A program made the position numbers and the translations under genes. The notes beneath the pieces were generated by a model. It saw nothing but the letters and a program-made list of their open reading frames with translations. It was not told the origin of the DNA and did not search any database. Shown here in pieces: positions 45,501 to 62,657 of a stretch of 64,000 bases of DNA (position 1 is its first letter; the number at the start of each line of letters is the position of its first letter). The DNA comes from Luteibacter sp. SG786. Its GTDB lineage: Bacteria > Pseudomonadota > Gammaproteobacteria > Xanthomonadales > Rhodanobacteraceae. The stretch lies in assembly GCF_011759605.1 (NCBI RefSeq), contig NZ_JAAOYX010000001.1, positions 2,161,063-2,225,062 of the forward strand, in the 5' to 3' direction.

Positions 45501-46019
45501 GAAACCCTGGAAGGCGCGATCAAGAAGATCGATCGCGAGACCCGGCAGCGTTTCAAGGAAACGTTCGACCGCGTGAACGCAGGCGTGCAGGAACTGTTCC
45601 CGCGCCTGTTCGGTGGCGGCCATGCCTACCTGGAACTCACCGGCGAAGACCTGCTCGATACCGGCGTGGCGATCATGGCCCGTCCGCCGGGCAAGCGCGT
45701 GTCCAACATCACCTTGCTGTCGGGCGGCGAGAAAGCGCTCACCGCCGTATCGCTGGTGTTCGCCATCTTCGGTCTCAACCCGGCGCCGTTCTGCCTGCTG
45801 GACGAAGTGGACGCACCGCTCGACGAGGCCAACGTGGGCCGCTTCTCCGCCATGGTGCGCGAGATGAGCGAGAAGGTGCAGTTCATCTTCGTGAGCCACA
45901 ACAAGGCCACGATGGAAGCCGCGCACCAGCTCTGCGGCGTTACCATGCGCGAACCGGGCGTCTCGCGTCTCGTCCAGGTCGATCTGGCCGAGGCCTCGAA
46001 ACTCGCCGGCGTCGCCTGA
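42519..46019 (+). CDS. smc: Chromosome segregation ATPase SMC
   Basis: SMC compacts and separates sister chromosomes together with ScpA and ScpB. The 1166-residue protein begins MRLTTIKLAGFKSFVDPTT. The Walker A motif GPNGCGKSN is at residues 32-40. Coiled coil covers roughly residues 170-500 and 660-1000, around a hinge with GESLQVDAGYESAVETVLAG near residue 530. The C-terminal head carries the signature LSGGEKALTAVSL and Walker B LLDEVDAPLDEANV. Length is standard. zipA follows 23 bases later, as usual in Xanthomonadales. The probable promoter region overlaps the right-hand repeat arm. Confidence 0.97.
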   Translation: MRLTTIKLAGFKSFVDPTTLHLPTNMTGVVGPNGCGKSNIIDAIRWVMGESAASRLRGDSLTDVIFSGSSARKPVGQAAVELIFDNGDGTIQGEYASFAEISVKRVVSRDGQSAYFLNGARCRRRDITDLFLGTGLGPRSYSIIEQGMISQIIEAAPEELRMHLEEAAGISKYKERRKETESRIKSTRENLDRVRDVRDEVEKQLEHLNRQARAAERWKAFKEEHTRREAELRALEYRSLHRQHEGEGSGLREAELEIEKHLASQRQVEAQLESVRERHHGASEHLNQVQAEVYKVGAEIARVEQQVRHNRDLSERLTRSRADAEREHEELQGHIAADREQVETLRMALAEGEPKLEALQQIQEETGEAQRATEARLADWQQRWDAHTRGASESSRAAEVERTKLAYLDRQSVDLSRRREALEAEQRATDVAALDAAAEQLDTEHETQRERVEHLGGVLDQHKAAYEGALEEERQVQSALNDARQQLQTARGRQASLEALQTAALGQEESAATGWLARLGLDRSRRLGESLQVDAGYESAVETVLAGVLDGVLVEAPDALAGEFASLGEADVALFAGATGGPGSPGTLAAYVRGPLAAVNLLGNIFVVDSVEEGAARVGSLAAHQSVITRDGAWMGPGWVRIRRASGNQVGVLARERDLRQLNEQIETLEAAIEERTEQLEGLRTRKFETERQRDDAQRDLYAAHRRLSELAGQLQSHRGKMETARARAEKVGGEISTIVDQLDELEGQTREARARLDEAVGHMGDREDERRGLENERRELLEAREEARINAREAADQAHQLALGMESKRAALASLEQALARLDTQLRQVVARRDEIDQQLAAGSDPIAELEAERQTYLDQRLLVDRQLVEARRALEDCDAEFRKLEQDRQRIEHVLNQVRESVSEKRLAAQALQLRAEQLAQAIVASGLELEALLSELPEDAEPERWQQQLVDLSQKIARLEPVNLAAIQEHAEQSQRKEYLDAQLTDLAGALETLEGAIKKIDRETRQRFKETFDRVNAGVQELFPRLFGGGHAYLELTGEDLLDTGVAIMARPPGKRVSNITLLSGGEKALTAVSLVFAIFGLNPAPFCLLDEVDAPLDEANVGRFSAMVREMSEKVQFIFVSHNKATMEAAHQLCGVTMREPGVSRLVQVDLAEASKLAGVA

Positions 46020-46042
46020 GCATTACCTAAGGAATCGTACCC

Positions 46043-47047
46043 ATGAATCCCGCCATCGGCCTCGCCTGGAATCCCGCGGTAGGCATCCCGATGCTGTTCG
46101 TCGGCATCGTCGTGCTCGTGCTGCTCTGGCTGTTCGGGCAGCCGCGCAAGGAGCAGGGGCGGCGCAAGCCCATGCCGGAGCAGACGGAGCGCGCCCGCGA
46201 GCGGCGCGAACCGGTGTTCGGCGACGAGGCGGAAAGCGATGCCGACGAGGAAGGGCTGACGTCGTTCCGCGCGCGCGAAGACGACGACGCCAACGATCCG
46301 CTTTTCAATCCCCGGCCTGCCCAGGGGGAACTCGACGTCGACCTGCGCGCGGAACTCGAACGCCTGGGCGCCTCGCTCGCCGGCGAGCGCACCGCTTCGG
46401 CCGCGCCCGTTCTGCCGGACGAACCCGAGGCGCGCACGGGCCGTGTCGACCCCCGTCTGGACCTTCCCTTCGAGGTGGACGAACCAGTGGCCGCCGCACA
46501 GGCTCCTGCGCCCGCACCCGCACCCGCACCCGCGCCTGCTCCGCCGCCGCCGCCAAGGACGCCGCCCCGTTCCGACCTTGGCCGCCGACCGGCCAATGCC
46601 CCGGTCGAACGCATCGTCAGCCTCTACGTCGTCGCCCGCGAGGGCAGCAAGTTCAACGGCAGCGACCTGGTGGTGGCGGCCGAGAAGGCCGGTCTCGAAT
46701 TCGGCGACATGGGCATCTACCACCGCCTGGTGGACGGCCACCCGGAGCAGGGGCCGATCTTCAGCGTGGCCAACCTCGTGAAGCCGGGCAATTTCGACAT
46801 GGCCCGCATCGCCACGTTGCAGACCCCCGGTCTTTCCTTCTTCATGGCGCTGCCGGGGCCGGTTCCCGCGCTGGACGCCTGGGACGCCATGCTGCCCACC
46901 GCACAGCGCCTGGCCGAACTGCTTGATGGCCTCGTTCTGGACGAGGAGCGCAACGCGCTCGGTCGCCAGCGCATCGCGCACATTCGCGACGAGCTTCGCG
47001 GCTGGGACCGCGGGCACGAAGGCGAAGAGATCAAATTCGGGCAGTAA
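46043..47047 (+). CDS. zipA: Cell division protein ZipA
   Basis: ZipA anchors FtsZ to the membrane at the division site. The 334-residue protein has an N-terminal membrane helix (about residues 17-35, PMLFVGIVVLVLLWLFG), a charged stretch and a Pro/Ala-rich linker ending with a run of APAP dipeptides. The C-terminal FtsZ-binding domain spans about residues 190-330 (ERIVSLYVVAREGSKFNGSD, then VANLVKPGNFD). The smc-zipA order is conserved; ligA, which often comes third, is not present, and a paiB-like gene stands there instead. Confidence 0.92.
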   Translation: MNPAIGLAWNPAVGIPMLFVGIVVLVLLWLFGQPRKEQGRRKPMPEQTERARERREPVFGDEAESDADEEGLTSFRAREDDDANDPLFNPRPAQGELDVDLRAELERLGASLAGERTASAAPVLPDEPEARTGRVDPRLDLPFEVDEPVAAAQAPAPAPAPAPAPAPPPPPRTPPRSDLGRRPANAPVERIVSLYVVAREGSKFNGSDLVVAAEKAGLEFGDMGIYHRLVDGHPEQGPIFSVANLVKPGNFDMARIATLQTPGLSFFMALPGPVPALDAWDAMLPTAQRLAELLDGLVLDEERNALGRQRIAHIRDELRGWDRGHEGEEIKFGQ

Positions 47048-47051
47048 GGCG

Positions 47052-47681
47052 ATGTATACGCCGAGGGATTTCGTCGAGTCGCGCCTGCCGGTCCTGCACG
47101 ACGCCATCCGGGCGAACGCGTTCGGCACGCTGGTGACGGCGGGCGAGGGCGGCATCGAGGCCACGCACGTTCCGTTCGTGCTGGCCCGCGACGAAGGCCC
47201 CATGGGCACCCTCTACGCTCACGTGGCGCGCGGCAACGACCACATCGCGCGGCATCCGGGCGAGATCCTTTCGATTTTCACCGGGCCTCACGCGTACATC
47301 TCGCCGAATGGCTATCCCGGCAAGGCCACGCACCATCGCGAAGTGCCCACCTGGAACTACATCGCCGTGCACGCGTACGGTACGGCTGAGACGTTCACCG
47401 ACCCGGACCGCCTCCTGGACCTGCTGTCGCGCCTGACCGACCAGTCCGAGCACGACACCGGTCAGGCGCAGCCATGGAAGCTGAGCGACGCCCCGGCGGA
47501 CTATGTGGCGCCGATGCTGCGGGGCATCGTCGGCATCCGCATTCCCATTGCCCGTATCGAAGGCAAATGGAAGCTCGGGCAAAACCGCCCCGCCGAAGAT
47601 CGCGAGGGCGCGGCACGCCTATTGAGTCAGCACCCCGGAGACAACGAGCAGGCCATCGCCGAGGCAATGCGTTCGGTCTGA
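47052..47681 (+). CDS. FMN-binding PaiB family protein (probable negative regulator)
   Basis: A 209-residue protein from ATG 47052, four bases after zipA. MYTPRDFVESRLPVLHDAI is the conserved start of the PaiB family; the split-barrel FMN-binding core includes FTGPHAYISPNGYP and REVPTWNYIAVHAYG. Members bind FMN and have been described as transcriptional regulators of sporulation and protease genes in Bacillus, but their role in proteobacteria is unclear. The conserved C-terminal GQNRPAEDREG is present. Confidence 0.9.
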   Translation: MYTPRDFVESRLPVLHDAIRANAFGTLVTAGEGGIEATHVPFVLARDEGPMGTLYAHVARGNDHIARHPGEILSIFTGPHAYISPNGYPGKATHHREVPTWNYIAVHAYGTAETFTDPDRLLDLLSRLTDQSEHDTGQAQPWKLSDAPADYVAPMLRGIVGIRIPIARIEGKWKLGQNRPAEDREGAARLLSQHPGDNEQAIAEAMRSV

Positions 47682-47710
47682 GGTTTGCCCCTCCGTCATT
47701 CCTGCCCCTC

Positions 47711-47796
47711 CGTCATTCCTGCGAAAGCAGGAATCCAGCGCCTCACCGCTTGACCGGAGACCAAGGCCCTGGGTCCCTGCTTTCGCAGGGACGACG
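47711..47796. repeat. Inverted intergenic repeat pair (CCTGCGAAAGCAGG / CCTGCTTTCGCAGG)
   Basis: CGTCATTCCTGCGAAAGCAG at 47711-47730 (plus GAATCCAG) is mirrored by CTGGGTCCCTGCTTTCGCAG at 47769-47788 (plus GGACGACG). A partial extra copy of CCTCCGTCATTCCTG precedes it at 47693. The same family appears inside the repeat region near 41.6 and 41.85 kb. It occupies the 248-base gap between the paiB-like gene and glgE. Confidence 0.8.
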
Positions 47797-47929
47797 ATAC
47801 CGTCCCGCATTCACACTCCCGCAACGCCCGGATGCGTCACTGTCATGGCCTTCGCGTGCCCGGGTCATTGGCACGATGCATACATCCGGCCCGGCATGCT
47901 TGTGTCCATTCCCGAGGAACGCGAGTCAC

Positions 47930-50900
47930 ATGCAGGCCAGCCACAGCGCGCCCTTTCGTATCTATTACCTGCATCCCCTTCTCGCGGGGCCGCTGACCGC
48001 CTGGAACGCATGGATCGAACATGCGGCCGGCCTCGGGTTCCGCCAGCTACTTGTCGCGCCACCCTTTGAAGCGTCGCCTTGCGGGGACGTGTTCGTCACG
48101 CGGGATTTCGACCGCATGAACCCCGCGCTTGGCGACGGCGATGCGACGACGCGCCTTGCCCAGGTTGCGAAAGCATGCAGGGCGCACGACCTGGAACTGT
48201 GGCTGGATCTTCCGCTCGACGAACTCTCGTCCGACGCCCCGTTGCGTGCGGAGCACCCGGAATGGTTCCGCGCGGTGGCGGCGCAGCATGGCACGCCGGA
48301 CCCGCGCTGGACCCCCAGCGAGAGCGACAGCGTGCGTTGGCGCCTGAACGATCCGGACGTGGCCGAGGCCGCCGGCACATGGTGGGCCGAGCGCCTGCGC
48401 CAGTGGATCACGGCGGGGGTGTCGGGTTTTCGCGTGGTTCACCCGCAGCGGCTGCGCGCCACCGCATGGAAAACGCTGATCGACGCCGTTCGCACGAGCG
48501 CGCCGCGTGCGTCCTTCCTGGCGTGGACGCCGGGTCTTACCCCCGACGAATTGACGGCCCTCGAGGGCGCCGGATTCGACGCCGTCGTGTCGTCCGCCAA
48601 CTGGTGGGATTTCCGCGCCCCCTGGTTTGCCCAGGAAGCGGAGCGTCTGGCCGCGCTGGCCCCCGCGCTGGCGTGCGTGGAAGAACCGTTCGCGAAGCGG
48701 CTCGGGGATGAACTCGGTGAGGAAAACCAGTTGGAGCATGCCTACGGGCGCGCCGCCGCATTCAGCGCGACGTCTCCCGCAGGCTGGATGATGCCGATGG
48801 GCTTCGAGTACGCGGTGCACGATGCGCTCGATCCGCGCCGGGGCAGCGCACTCACGCCGTCCGCGCTGGCGAAGGACGGTGTCCTGGACCTATCCGCGAC
48901 CGTGAGGGCGGCCAATGCGGCCGTCGGCGCGACAGTGGGCGCGCGCCCGCAGGTGGTCGTTCGCGGTGGCATCGCGACCTTCCTCACCCTGGACGCGGCG
49001 GACCCGCGCACGTCGCCGGGCGCGACGCTCACCCTGGTGAATGCCTCGCTGGACCGCGAGGTGGCGGTTGAGGCGGCGGATGCCTTGATCGGTGCCGCCA
49101 CGCACTTCGCGCCCTGGACTACACCTGACGGCCGCAAGGTCTTCGACCAGGGAGAGGGCGTCACGCTGTCCCCCGGCGAGGTGCTGACCCTGCGCGGCAC
49201 GCCGTCCATTCCCATCAAGCGCAAGCTGGCCGCCGGGGCGCAGAAAGAGTGGCTGCAGGAGGCGGTGCGCGCTCCACGCGTCATGATCGAGGCGGTGCAG
49301 CCGACCGTCGACGGCGGCCGCTTTCCCGCCAAACGCATCGTCGGCCAGGCGGTGACGGTCACGGCCGATGTGTTCATGGACGGCCACGACGTGCTCGCAG
49401 CCCGCCTGCGCTATCGGGCGGCGGACGAGAAAGCGTGGCGCGAGGCCCCCATGGTCCTCGTGAACAACGATATCCACACGGCGTCTTTCACGCCGACGCG
49501 CATCGGCCGTTACGAATTCCAGGTCGAGGCGTGGCGCGATCCTTTCGCCACCTACCGCCACGAGATCGAGGTAAAGCACGCCGCGAATGTACCCCTCGCA
49601 CTGGAACTGGAAGAGGGCAGGTTGCTGGTCGAAAAGCGGGCAGCCGGTGCCACGGGTCCCAAGGCGAAGGCACTGCGCAATCTCGCCGCCGCGGTGGCGA
49701 AGAGCGAAGGCGACGAGCGGCTGGAACTGTTGCTGGCCGAAAGCACGCTCGCACTCATGACGGCAACCGACCCGCGCGAGCAATCCAGCACCACGCCTGT
49801 GTTTCCCCTCGAGGTGGATCGGCGCGAGGCTACCTTCGCCAGCTGGTACGAACTTTTCCCCCGTTCCATGACCGCATCGAAGGCGGAGCACGGCACCTTC
49901 CGGAACACGATTGCGCGCCTGCCGGCGATTCGCGACATGGGTTTCGACGTGCTGTACTTCCCGCCGATCCATCCGATCGGCAAGGCGTTCCGGAAGGGGC
50001 CGAACAACACCCTCACGCCGGGCCCGGACGACCCCGGCAGCCCCTACGCCATCGGTTCCCCCGATGGCGGGCACACCGCCATCCATCCGCAGCTCGGCAC
50101 GCTGGACGACTTCCGAGCGCTGCGCGACGCCGCGCACGAACACGGACTGGAACTGGCCCTCGATTTCGCCATCCAGTGTTCCCCGGACCATCCGTGGTTG
50201 AAGGAGCACCCGGAATGGTTCGACTGGCGGCCGGACGGCAGCATCAAATATGCCGAGAATCCTCCGAAGAAGTACCAGGACATCGTCAATGTCGATTTCT
50301 ACGCCGACGGCGCCGTGCCGTCGCTGTGGCAGGCATTGTGCGACGTGGTGCTGTTCTGGGCGGGCGAGGGCGTGCGCACGTTCCGCGTCGACAACCCGCA
50401 CACCAAGCCGTTCCCATTCTGGGAGTGGATGATCGCCCGGGTGCGCGCCAAGTACCCGGATGCGCTGTTCCTGTCCGAGGCATTCACGCGGCCGAAACCG
50501 ATGTATCGCCTGGCGAAAGTCGGATTCAGCCAGTCGTACACGTACTTCACCTGGCGAAACTCGAAACAGGAATTCATCGACTACCTGACCGAGCTGACCA
50601 CCACGGCACCGAAGGAGTTCTTCCGTCCGAATTTCTTCGTCAATACGCCCGACATCAATCCGTATTTCCTGCAGACCTCGGGGCGGCCGGGGTTCCTCAT
50701 TCGTGCGGCGCTGGCCACCACGCTTTCCGGCTTGTGGGGCATGTACTCGGGGTTCGAGATCTGCGAGTCCGCGCCCATGCCCGGAAAAGAGGAATATCTG
50801 GATTCCGAGAAATACGAGATCCGCGTGCGCGACTTCGACGCGCCCGGAAACATCGTGGCCGAGATCACGCGGCTGAACCACATCCGCAGAGCGCATCCCG

Positions 50901-51199
50901 CCCTGCAGTCGCACCTTGGCGTGCGCTTCCTGCCGGCGAACAACGACCAGGTCCTGTTCTTCGAAAAACGCGCGGGCGACGATCTCGTCCTCGTGGCGAT
51001 CAGCATGGACCCGCATAACGCGCAGGCGGCCGACCTGTCCCTGCCGCTCGTCGACTGGGGACTTTCCGCAGACGCTACCCTCGACGTCCAGGACCTCCTG
51101 CACGACCAATCTTTAAGCTGGCGCGGCACGACACAGCACGTATGGCTTGGCCTCGGCCAGCCGTATGCGGTGTGGCACGTGCGGCTTCCCGGAGTCTGA
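47930..51199 (+). CDS. glgE: Maltosyltransferase GlgE with extra N-terminal amylase-like domain
   Basis: GlgE extends alpha-1,4-glucan using maltose-1-phosphate. At 1089 residues it is about 427 longer than the Streptomyces enzyme. The GlgE part begins near residue 425 and keeps the catalytic triad: nucleophile D821 (TFRVDNPHTKPF), acid/base E850 (LFLSEAFTRPK) and D908 (NTPDINP), with 29-residue spacing between the first two, as in Streptomyces. The first 400 residues look like a second GH13-type barrel in which the FRLD nucleophile position reads FRVV (V170), so it is probably inactive. Start ATG 47930 has GAGGAAC upstream; an ATG at 47876 would add 18 residues. It leads a seven-gene operon. 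Confidence 0.93.
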   Translation: MQASHSAPFRIYYLHPLLAGPLTAWNAWIEHAAGLGFRQLLVAPPFEASPCGDVFVTRDFDRMNPALGDGDATTRLAQVAKACRAHDLELWLDLPLDELSSDAPLRAEHPEWFRAVAAQHGTPDPRWTPSESDSVRWRLNDPDVAEAAGTWWAERLRQWITAGVSGFRVVHPQRLRATAWKTLIDAVRTSAPRASFLAWTPGLTPDELTALEGAGFDAVVSSANWWDFRAPWFAQEAERLAALAPALACVEEPFAKRLGDELGEENQLEHAYGRAAAFSATSPAGWMMPMGFEYAVHDALDPRRGSALTPSALAKDGVLDLSATVRAANAAVGATVGARPQVVVRGGIATFLTLDAADPRTSPGATLTLVNASLDREVAVEAADALIGAATHFAPWTTPDGRKVFDQGEGVTLSPGEVLTLRGTPSIPIKRKLAAGAQKEWLQEAVRAPRVMIEAVQPTVDGGRFPAKRIVGQAVTVTADVFMDGHDVLAARLRYRAADEKAWREAPMVLVNNDIHTASFTPTRIGRYEFQVEAWRDPFATYRHEIEVKHAANVPLALELEEGRLLVEKRAAGATGPKAKALRNLAAAVAKSEGDERLELLLAESTLALMTATDPREQSSTTPVFPLEVDRREATFASWYELFPRSMTASKAEHGTFRNTIARLPAIRDMGFDVLYFPPIHPIGKAFRKGPNNTLTPGPDDPGSPYAIGSPDGGHTAIHPQLGTLDDFRALRDAAHEHGLELALDFAIQCSPDHPWLKEHPEWFDWRPDGSIKYAENPPKKYQDIVNVDFYADGAVPSLWQALCDVVLFWAGEGVRTFRVDNPHTKPFPFWEWMIARVRAKYPDALFLSEAFTRPKPMYRLAKVGFSQSYTYFTWRNSKQEFIDYLTELTTTAPKEFFRPNFFVNTPDINPYFLQTSGRPGFLIRAALATTLSGLWGMYSGFEICESAPMPGKEEYLDSEKYEIRVRDFDAPGNIVAEITRLNHIRRAHPALQSHLGVRFLPANNDQVLFFEKRAGDDLVLVAISMDPHNAQAADLSLPLVDWGLSADATLDVQDLLHDQSLSWRGTTQHVWLGLGQPYAVWHVRLPGV

Positions 51200-51202
51200 T
51201 CC

Positions 51203-56703
<5,501 letters not shown>

Positions 56704-56715
56704 CCAGGAGTACGC

Positions 56716-58819
<2,104 letters not shown>

Positions 58820-58827
<8 letters not shown>

Positions 58828-60571
58828 CGGGTATATCCACGCGATGCCCTATGGGTTCAAGGTGCTGGGGGACGGGCGCACGCGTTTCCGCCTGTGGGCC
58901 CCCGACCGCGAAGCCGTGTCCATCGAATGCGACGACGGCCACGTGGCGCCCATGCGGGCGCTCGACGACGGGTGGTTCGAATGCGTATGCCCGGCCGAGG
59001 TAGGCACCGGTTACCGGTTCCGACTCGACGAGGACCTGGTGGTTCCCGACCCGGCCTCCCGTCGACAGGATGGTGGCGACGTGCACGGCTACAGTGTGGT
59101 CACCGATCCGCTGGGCTACACATGGCGCCATCGGGACTGGAAGGGACGTCCGTGGCACGAGGCCGTGATCTACGAACTGCACGCGGGCGCGCTGGGTGGC
59201 TTTCACGGCGTGGAGATGGTTCTACCGCACCTGGCCTCGCTGGGCATCACGGCGGTCGAACTCATGCCGATCGCGGAATTCCCCGGCGAACGCAACTGGG
59301 GCTATGACGGAGTGCTCCCGTATGCGCCTGCCGCCGCCTACGGCTCGCCCGACGACCTCAAGTCGCTGGTGGACACCGCGCACGGGCTGGGCATGATGGT
59401 TTTCCTCGACGTGGTCTACAACCACTTCGGGCCGGACGGAAATTACCTGGGCGCCTACGCGTCGCCTTTCTTCGACGAGGCGGCGCATACGCCATGGGGC
59501 GCCGCCATCGGTGTCGCCACGCCGCAGGTGGGCGACTACTTCGTGCACAACGCCCTGTACTGGCTGGACGAGTTCCGCTTCGACGGCCTGCGCTTCGATG
59601 CCGTGCACGCGATCGGCAATCCTGGCTGGCTGGCGGCCCTGGCGGGGCGGGTTCGTGCCACCGTCGGGCCCGAGCGGCAGGTGCACCTCGTGCTCGAAAA
59701 CGAGGCCAACCAGGCGCATCTGCTGGGGAGCATGCGTTTCGATGCGCAATGGAACGACGACTTCCACAACGCGCTGCACGTTCTGCTCACTGGAGAAGAC
59801 GAAGGCTACTACGCGCATTACAGGCCCCCGATGGAGAAGCTCTTGCGCAGCCTCACCGAGGGCTTCGCGTTCCAGGGCGACGTCATGTGCGGGCGCCGCC
59901 GCGGGGAGCCGAGCGCCCACCTTCCACCGGCACGTTTCGTCAATTTCCTGCAGAACCACGATCAGGTGGGGAACCGGGCATTCGGCGACCGCTTGAGCAC
60001 GCTGGTGCCGCCGGAGACGATGGAAGCCGCGCTGGCCCTGCTGTTGCTCGCGCCGTTCGTGCCCATGCTGTTCATGGGCGAGGAATGGGCAAGCCGCACG
60101 CCGTTCCTCTTCTTCACCGATTTTCCCGACGAAGGCCTGCGCAAGGCCGTGCGTGACGGCAGGCGCAAGGAGTTCGAGGCCTTCGCGGGTTTCGCCGGGG
60201 AGACGATTCCCGATCCCAACGAGTACGACACGTTCACCGCCTCCATTCCGGATCGCGACATTGCCCTGGGCGAGAAGCGCCGCGGGTTGGTGCGCGAGCT
60301 GATCGCGCTGCGGCGCAAGCATGTGGTGCCATACATCGAGGACGCACGAAGCCTCGGTGCGCGTGCGTTGGGCGCGAAGGCATTCGTCGCTTCGTGGGCA
60401 CTGGGCGGCGCGTCGCTCACGCTGTTCGTGAATGTCGGCGACGACGATGTCGTCGTCGACCGACCGCCGTCGCCATCGGCGGCATGGCTTCACGGCGACG
60501 CCGCCGATGTCGCTTCCGTTTCGCGCGGCCTGCTTCCGGCACGCCGTACCCTTGCCTGCCTGGAGTCCTGA
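58820..60571 (+). CDS. treZ: Malto-oligosyltrehalose trehalohydrolase
   Basis: TreZ releases trehalose from malto-oligosyltrehalose. The 583-residue protein carries an N-terminal beta domain (FRLWAPDREAVSIECDD), a GH13 barrel with VVYNHFGPDGNYLG, GLRFDAVHAIGN (nucleophile) and LVLENEANQAHLL (acid/base), and the conserved NFLQNHDQVGNRAFGDRL. It overlaps glgX by eight bases, showing translational coupling. With TreY at the end of the operon it completes the TreY-TreZ route from glycogen-like glucan to trehalose. Confidence 0.96.
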
Positions 60572-60575
60572 CGCT

Positions 60576-62657
60576 GTGAACGCACCCCTCGACGATCGCC
60601 TCGCACTGCTGGCCGAACGTGCCGGCATCGATGTGCACTGGCGTGACGCGCTCGATCGGCCGCAGACGACGCCGGCGGACACCTTGCGCGCAGTGCTTCG
60701 CGCGCTGGGCCTGCCGGCCGATCACGCTGACGAGGTCGAGGACAGCCTGCGGAGGCTGGACGAAGAGGCGCGCGGGGCGCGGCTCCCCCGCATGGTTACC
60801 GCCGACGTGGGTAGTCGACTCGAGGTGGCGCCGGGCATCGGCGCGCGGCCCTGGAAAATCGTTGCCGACGACGATACCCCGGTGAGCGAAGGCACTCTGG
60901 CCGCGGGCGACGGCGGCATCGACGCGCCTTCGATTCCCGGCTACTACACGCTGCGGCTGGGCGACGAAGAAACCACGCTGGCGGTGGCGCCACGCCGCGG
61001 CTTCGGCGTAGGCGACGTCAAGGCCGCCTCCCGCCGCCCCTGGGGCATGGCCGTGCAGGTGTCGGGCCTGCGGCGGCCCGGCGACGGTGGCATCGGCGAT
61101 TTCACGGCCCTGGAAATCTGCGCGAAGGCGGCGGCCGAGAAGGGCGCCGATGCGCTCGCGATCAGTCCGCTGCATGCGTTGTTCGCCGCCGCGCCCGAGC
61201 GCTACAGCCCCTATGCGCCCTCGAGCCGCCTGTTCCTCAACGGCCTGTATATCGATCCTTCGCGGACCAGCGGCGAGCAGACCGTGCGGGCCGTGATCGA
61301 TTCGCACAACCTGCGCCAGGAACTGGCCGAGCTGGAATGGCTAGAGCTCATCGACTGGCCCCGCGCCGCGCGTGCGCGCATGACCATCCTGCGCTCGATC
61401 TTCGAAGGCGCCTCCGCCGACCTTGCGCACTCGGAGCGGTTCATGGCTTTTCGCCGCGAGCAGGGCGAGCCGCTGGAACGGCACGCCCGTTTCGAGGCGC
61501 TGCATGCCGACTTCACCGCACACGGTCGTCCCGGTGGCTGGCAGGGTTGGCCGGGCGAGTTCCACGATCCGGAAGGCAAGGCCGTGAAAGCCTTCGCGCA
61601 CGAGCACTCGCGTGAGGTGGCCTTCCATGCGTGGCTGCAGTGGCTCGCCAGGCAGGGCCTGGAAGGGGCGCAGAAGGCGGCGCGCGATGCCGGCATGGCG
61701 ATCGGCCTGATCGCCGACCTTGCCGTCGGTGGCGACTCGGGCGGCAGCCATGCCTGGGCGCACCAGGCCGACATGCTGACCGGACTATCGGTAGGCGCGC
61801 CTCCGGATGCGTTGAATCGTCTGGGGCAAGACTGGGGCCTCACCACGTTCTCGCCGCGCGGCCTTCTGGAAAGCGGTTTCCGCGGCTTCATCGGCATGCT
61901 GCGCGCGGCGCTTGCGCACGCCGGCGGCGTGCGCATCGACCACGTGCTTGGCTTGAAACGCCTGTGGATGGTGCCGCACGGGGCGGGTGCGACCGAGGGG
62001 GCCTATGTGCGTTACCCGCTGGCCGATCTGCTGCGTCTCATCGCGTTGGAATCGCACCTGCATCGCGCCATCGTCATCGGCGAAGATCTCGGCACCGTGC
62101 CGTCCGACTTTCGCGACACGATCGCCGACAAGGGCGTGCTCGGCATTCGCGTGCTGTGGTTCGAACGCGCGGCGGACGGCGGCTTCATCGCGCCGGATGC
62201 GTGGTCGGACAAGGCGATGGCGACAACGAGCACGCATGACGTGCCGACCGTGGCAGGCTGGTGGAGCGGACGCGACGTCGAATGGCGCAAGCGCACCGGA
62301 TTGGACGACCCGGCGGTGGACGAGGCCGCGCAGCGGGAACGCGAGCGCGTGCAGCTGTGGCATGCGCTTTTCGCTTCGGGTTCCGCCTGGAACGAAGATT
62401 CCCCGCCCGCGTCCGACGACATCTCGCCGGTGGTGTGGGCCGCGGCCCACCATGTATCGCTGACCCCGGCGCCACTGGCGATCTTCCCCGTCGAGGATGT
62501 GCTCGGTCTTCACGAGCAGCCCAATCTTCCCGGACCGACCGACGCCGTGCATCCGAACTGGCGCCGGCGCATGCCGGATACGTCGTCGCGGCTGTTCGAC
62601 GGGCCGATCGCCCATGCCGTCTGCGCCACGATCGACCAGACACGGAATCGCTCATGA
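60576..62657 (+). CDS. malQ: 4-alpha-glucanotransferase
   Basis: MalQ (amylomaltase) transfers glucan segments between chains, recycling short maltodextrins. The 693-residue GH77 protein starts at GTG 60576, four bases after the treZ stop, because the open frame further upstream overlaps treZ. An N-terminal domain of about 130 residues precedes the barrel, with FGVGDVKAASRRPWGMAVQV, GIGDFTALEICAKAAAEKGA, the nucleophile region GVRIDHVLGLKRLWMVPHG and the acid/base IGEDLGTVP. The start of treY overlaps its stop by four bases. Confidence 0.94.
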   Translation: MNAPLDDRLALLAERAGIDVHWRDALDRPQTTPADTLRAVLRALGLPADHADEVEDSLRRLDEEARGARLPRMVTADVGSRLEVAPGIGARPWKIVADDDTPVSEGTLAAGDGGIDAPSIPGYYTLRLGDEETTLAVAPRRGFGVGDVKAASRRPWGMAVQVSGLRRPGDGGIGDFTALEICAKAAAEKGADALAISPLHALFAAAPERYSPYAPSSRLFLNGLYIDPSRTSGEQTVRAVIDSHNLRQELAELEWLELIDWPRAARARMTILRSIFEGASADLAHSERFMAFRREQGEPLERHARFEALHADFTAHGRPGGWQGWPGEFHDPEGKAVKAFAHEHSREVAFHAWLQWLARQGLEGAQKAARDAGMAIGLIADLAVGGDSGGSHAWAHQADMLTGLSVGAPPDALNRLGQDWGLTTFSPRGLLESGFRGFIGMLRAALAHAGGVRIDHVLGLKRLWMVPHGAGATEGAYVRYPLADLLRLIALESHLHRAIVIGEDLGTVPSDFRDTIADKGVLGIRVLWFERAADGGFIAPDAWSDKAMATTSTHDVPTVAGWWSGRDVEWRKRTGLDDPAVDEAAQRERERVQLWHALFASGSAWNEDSPPASDDISPVVWAAAHHVSLTPAPLAIFPVEDVLGLHEQPNLPGPTDAVHPNWRRRMPDTSSRLFDGPIAHAVCATIDQTRNRS

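Noticed and set aside
42462-45926. 1154-codon minus-strand frame opposite smc
   Set aside because: It is the antisense shadow of smc's coiled-coil codons; it shows no domain and no start context.
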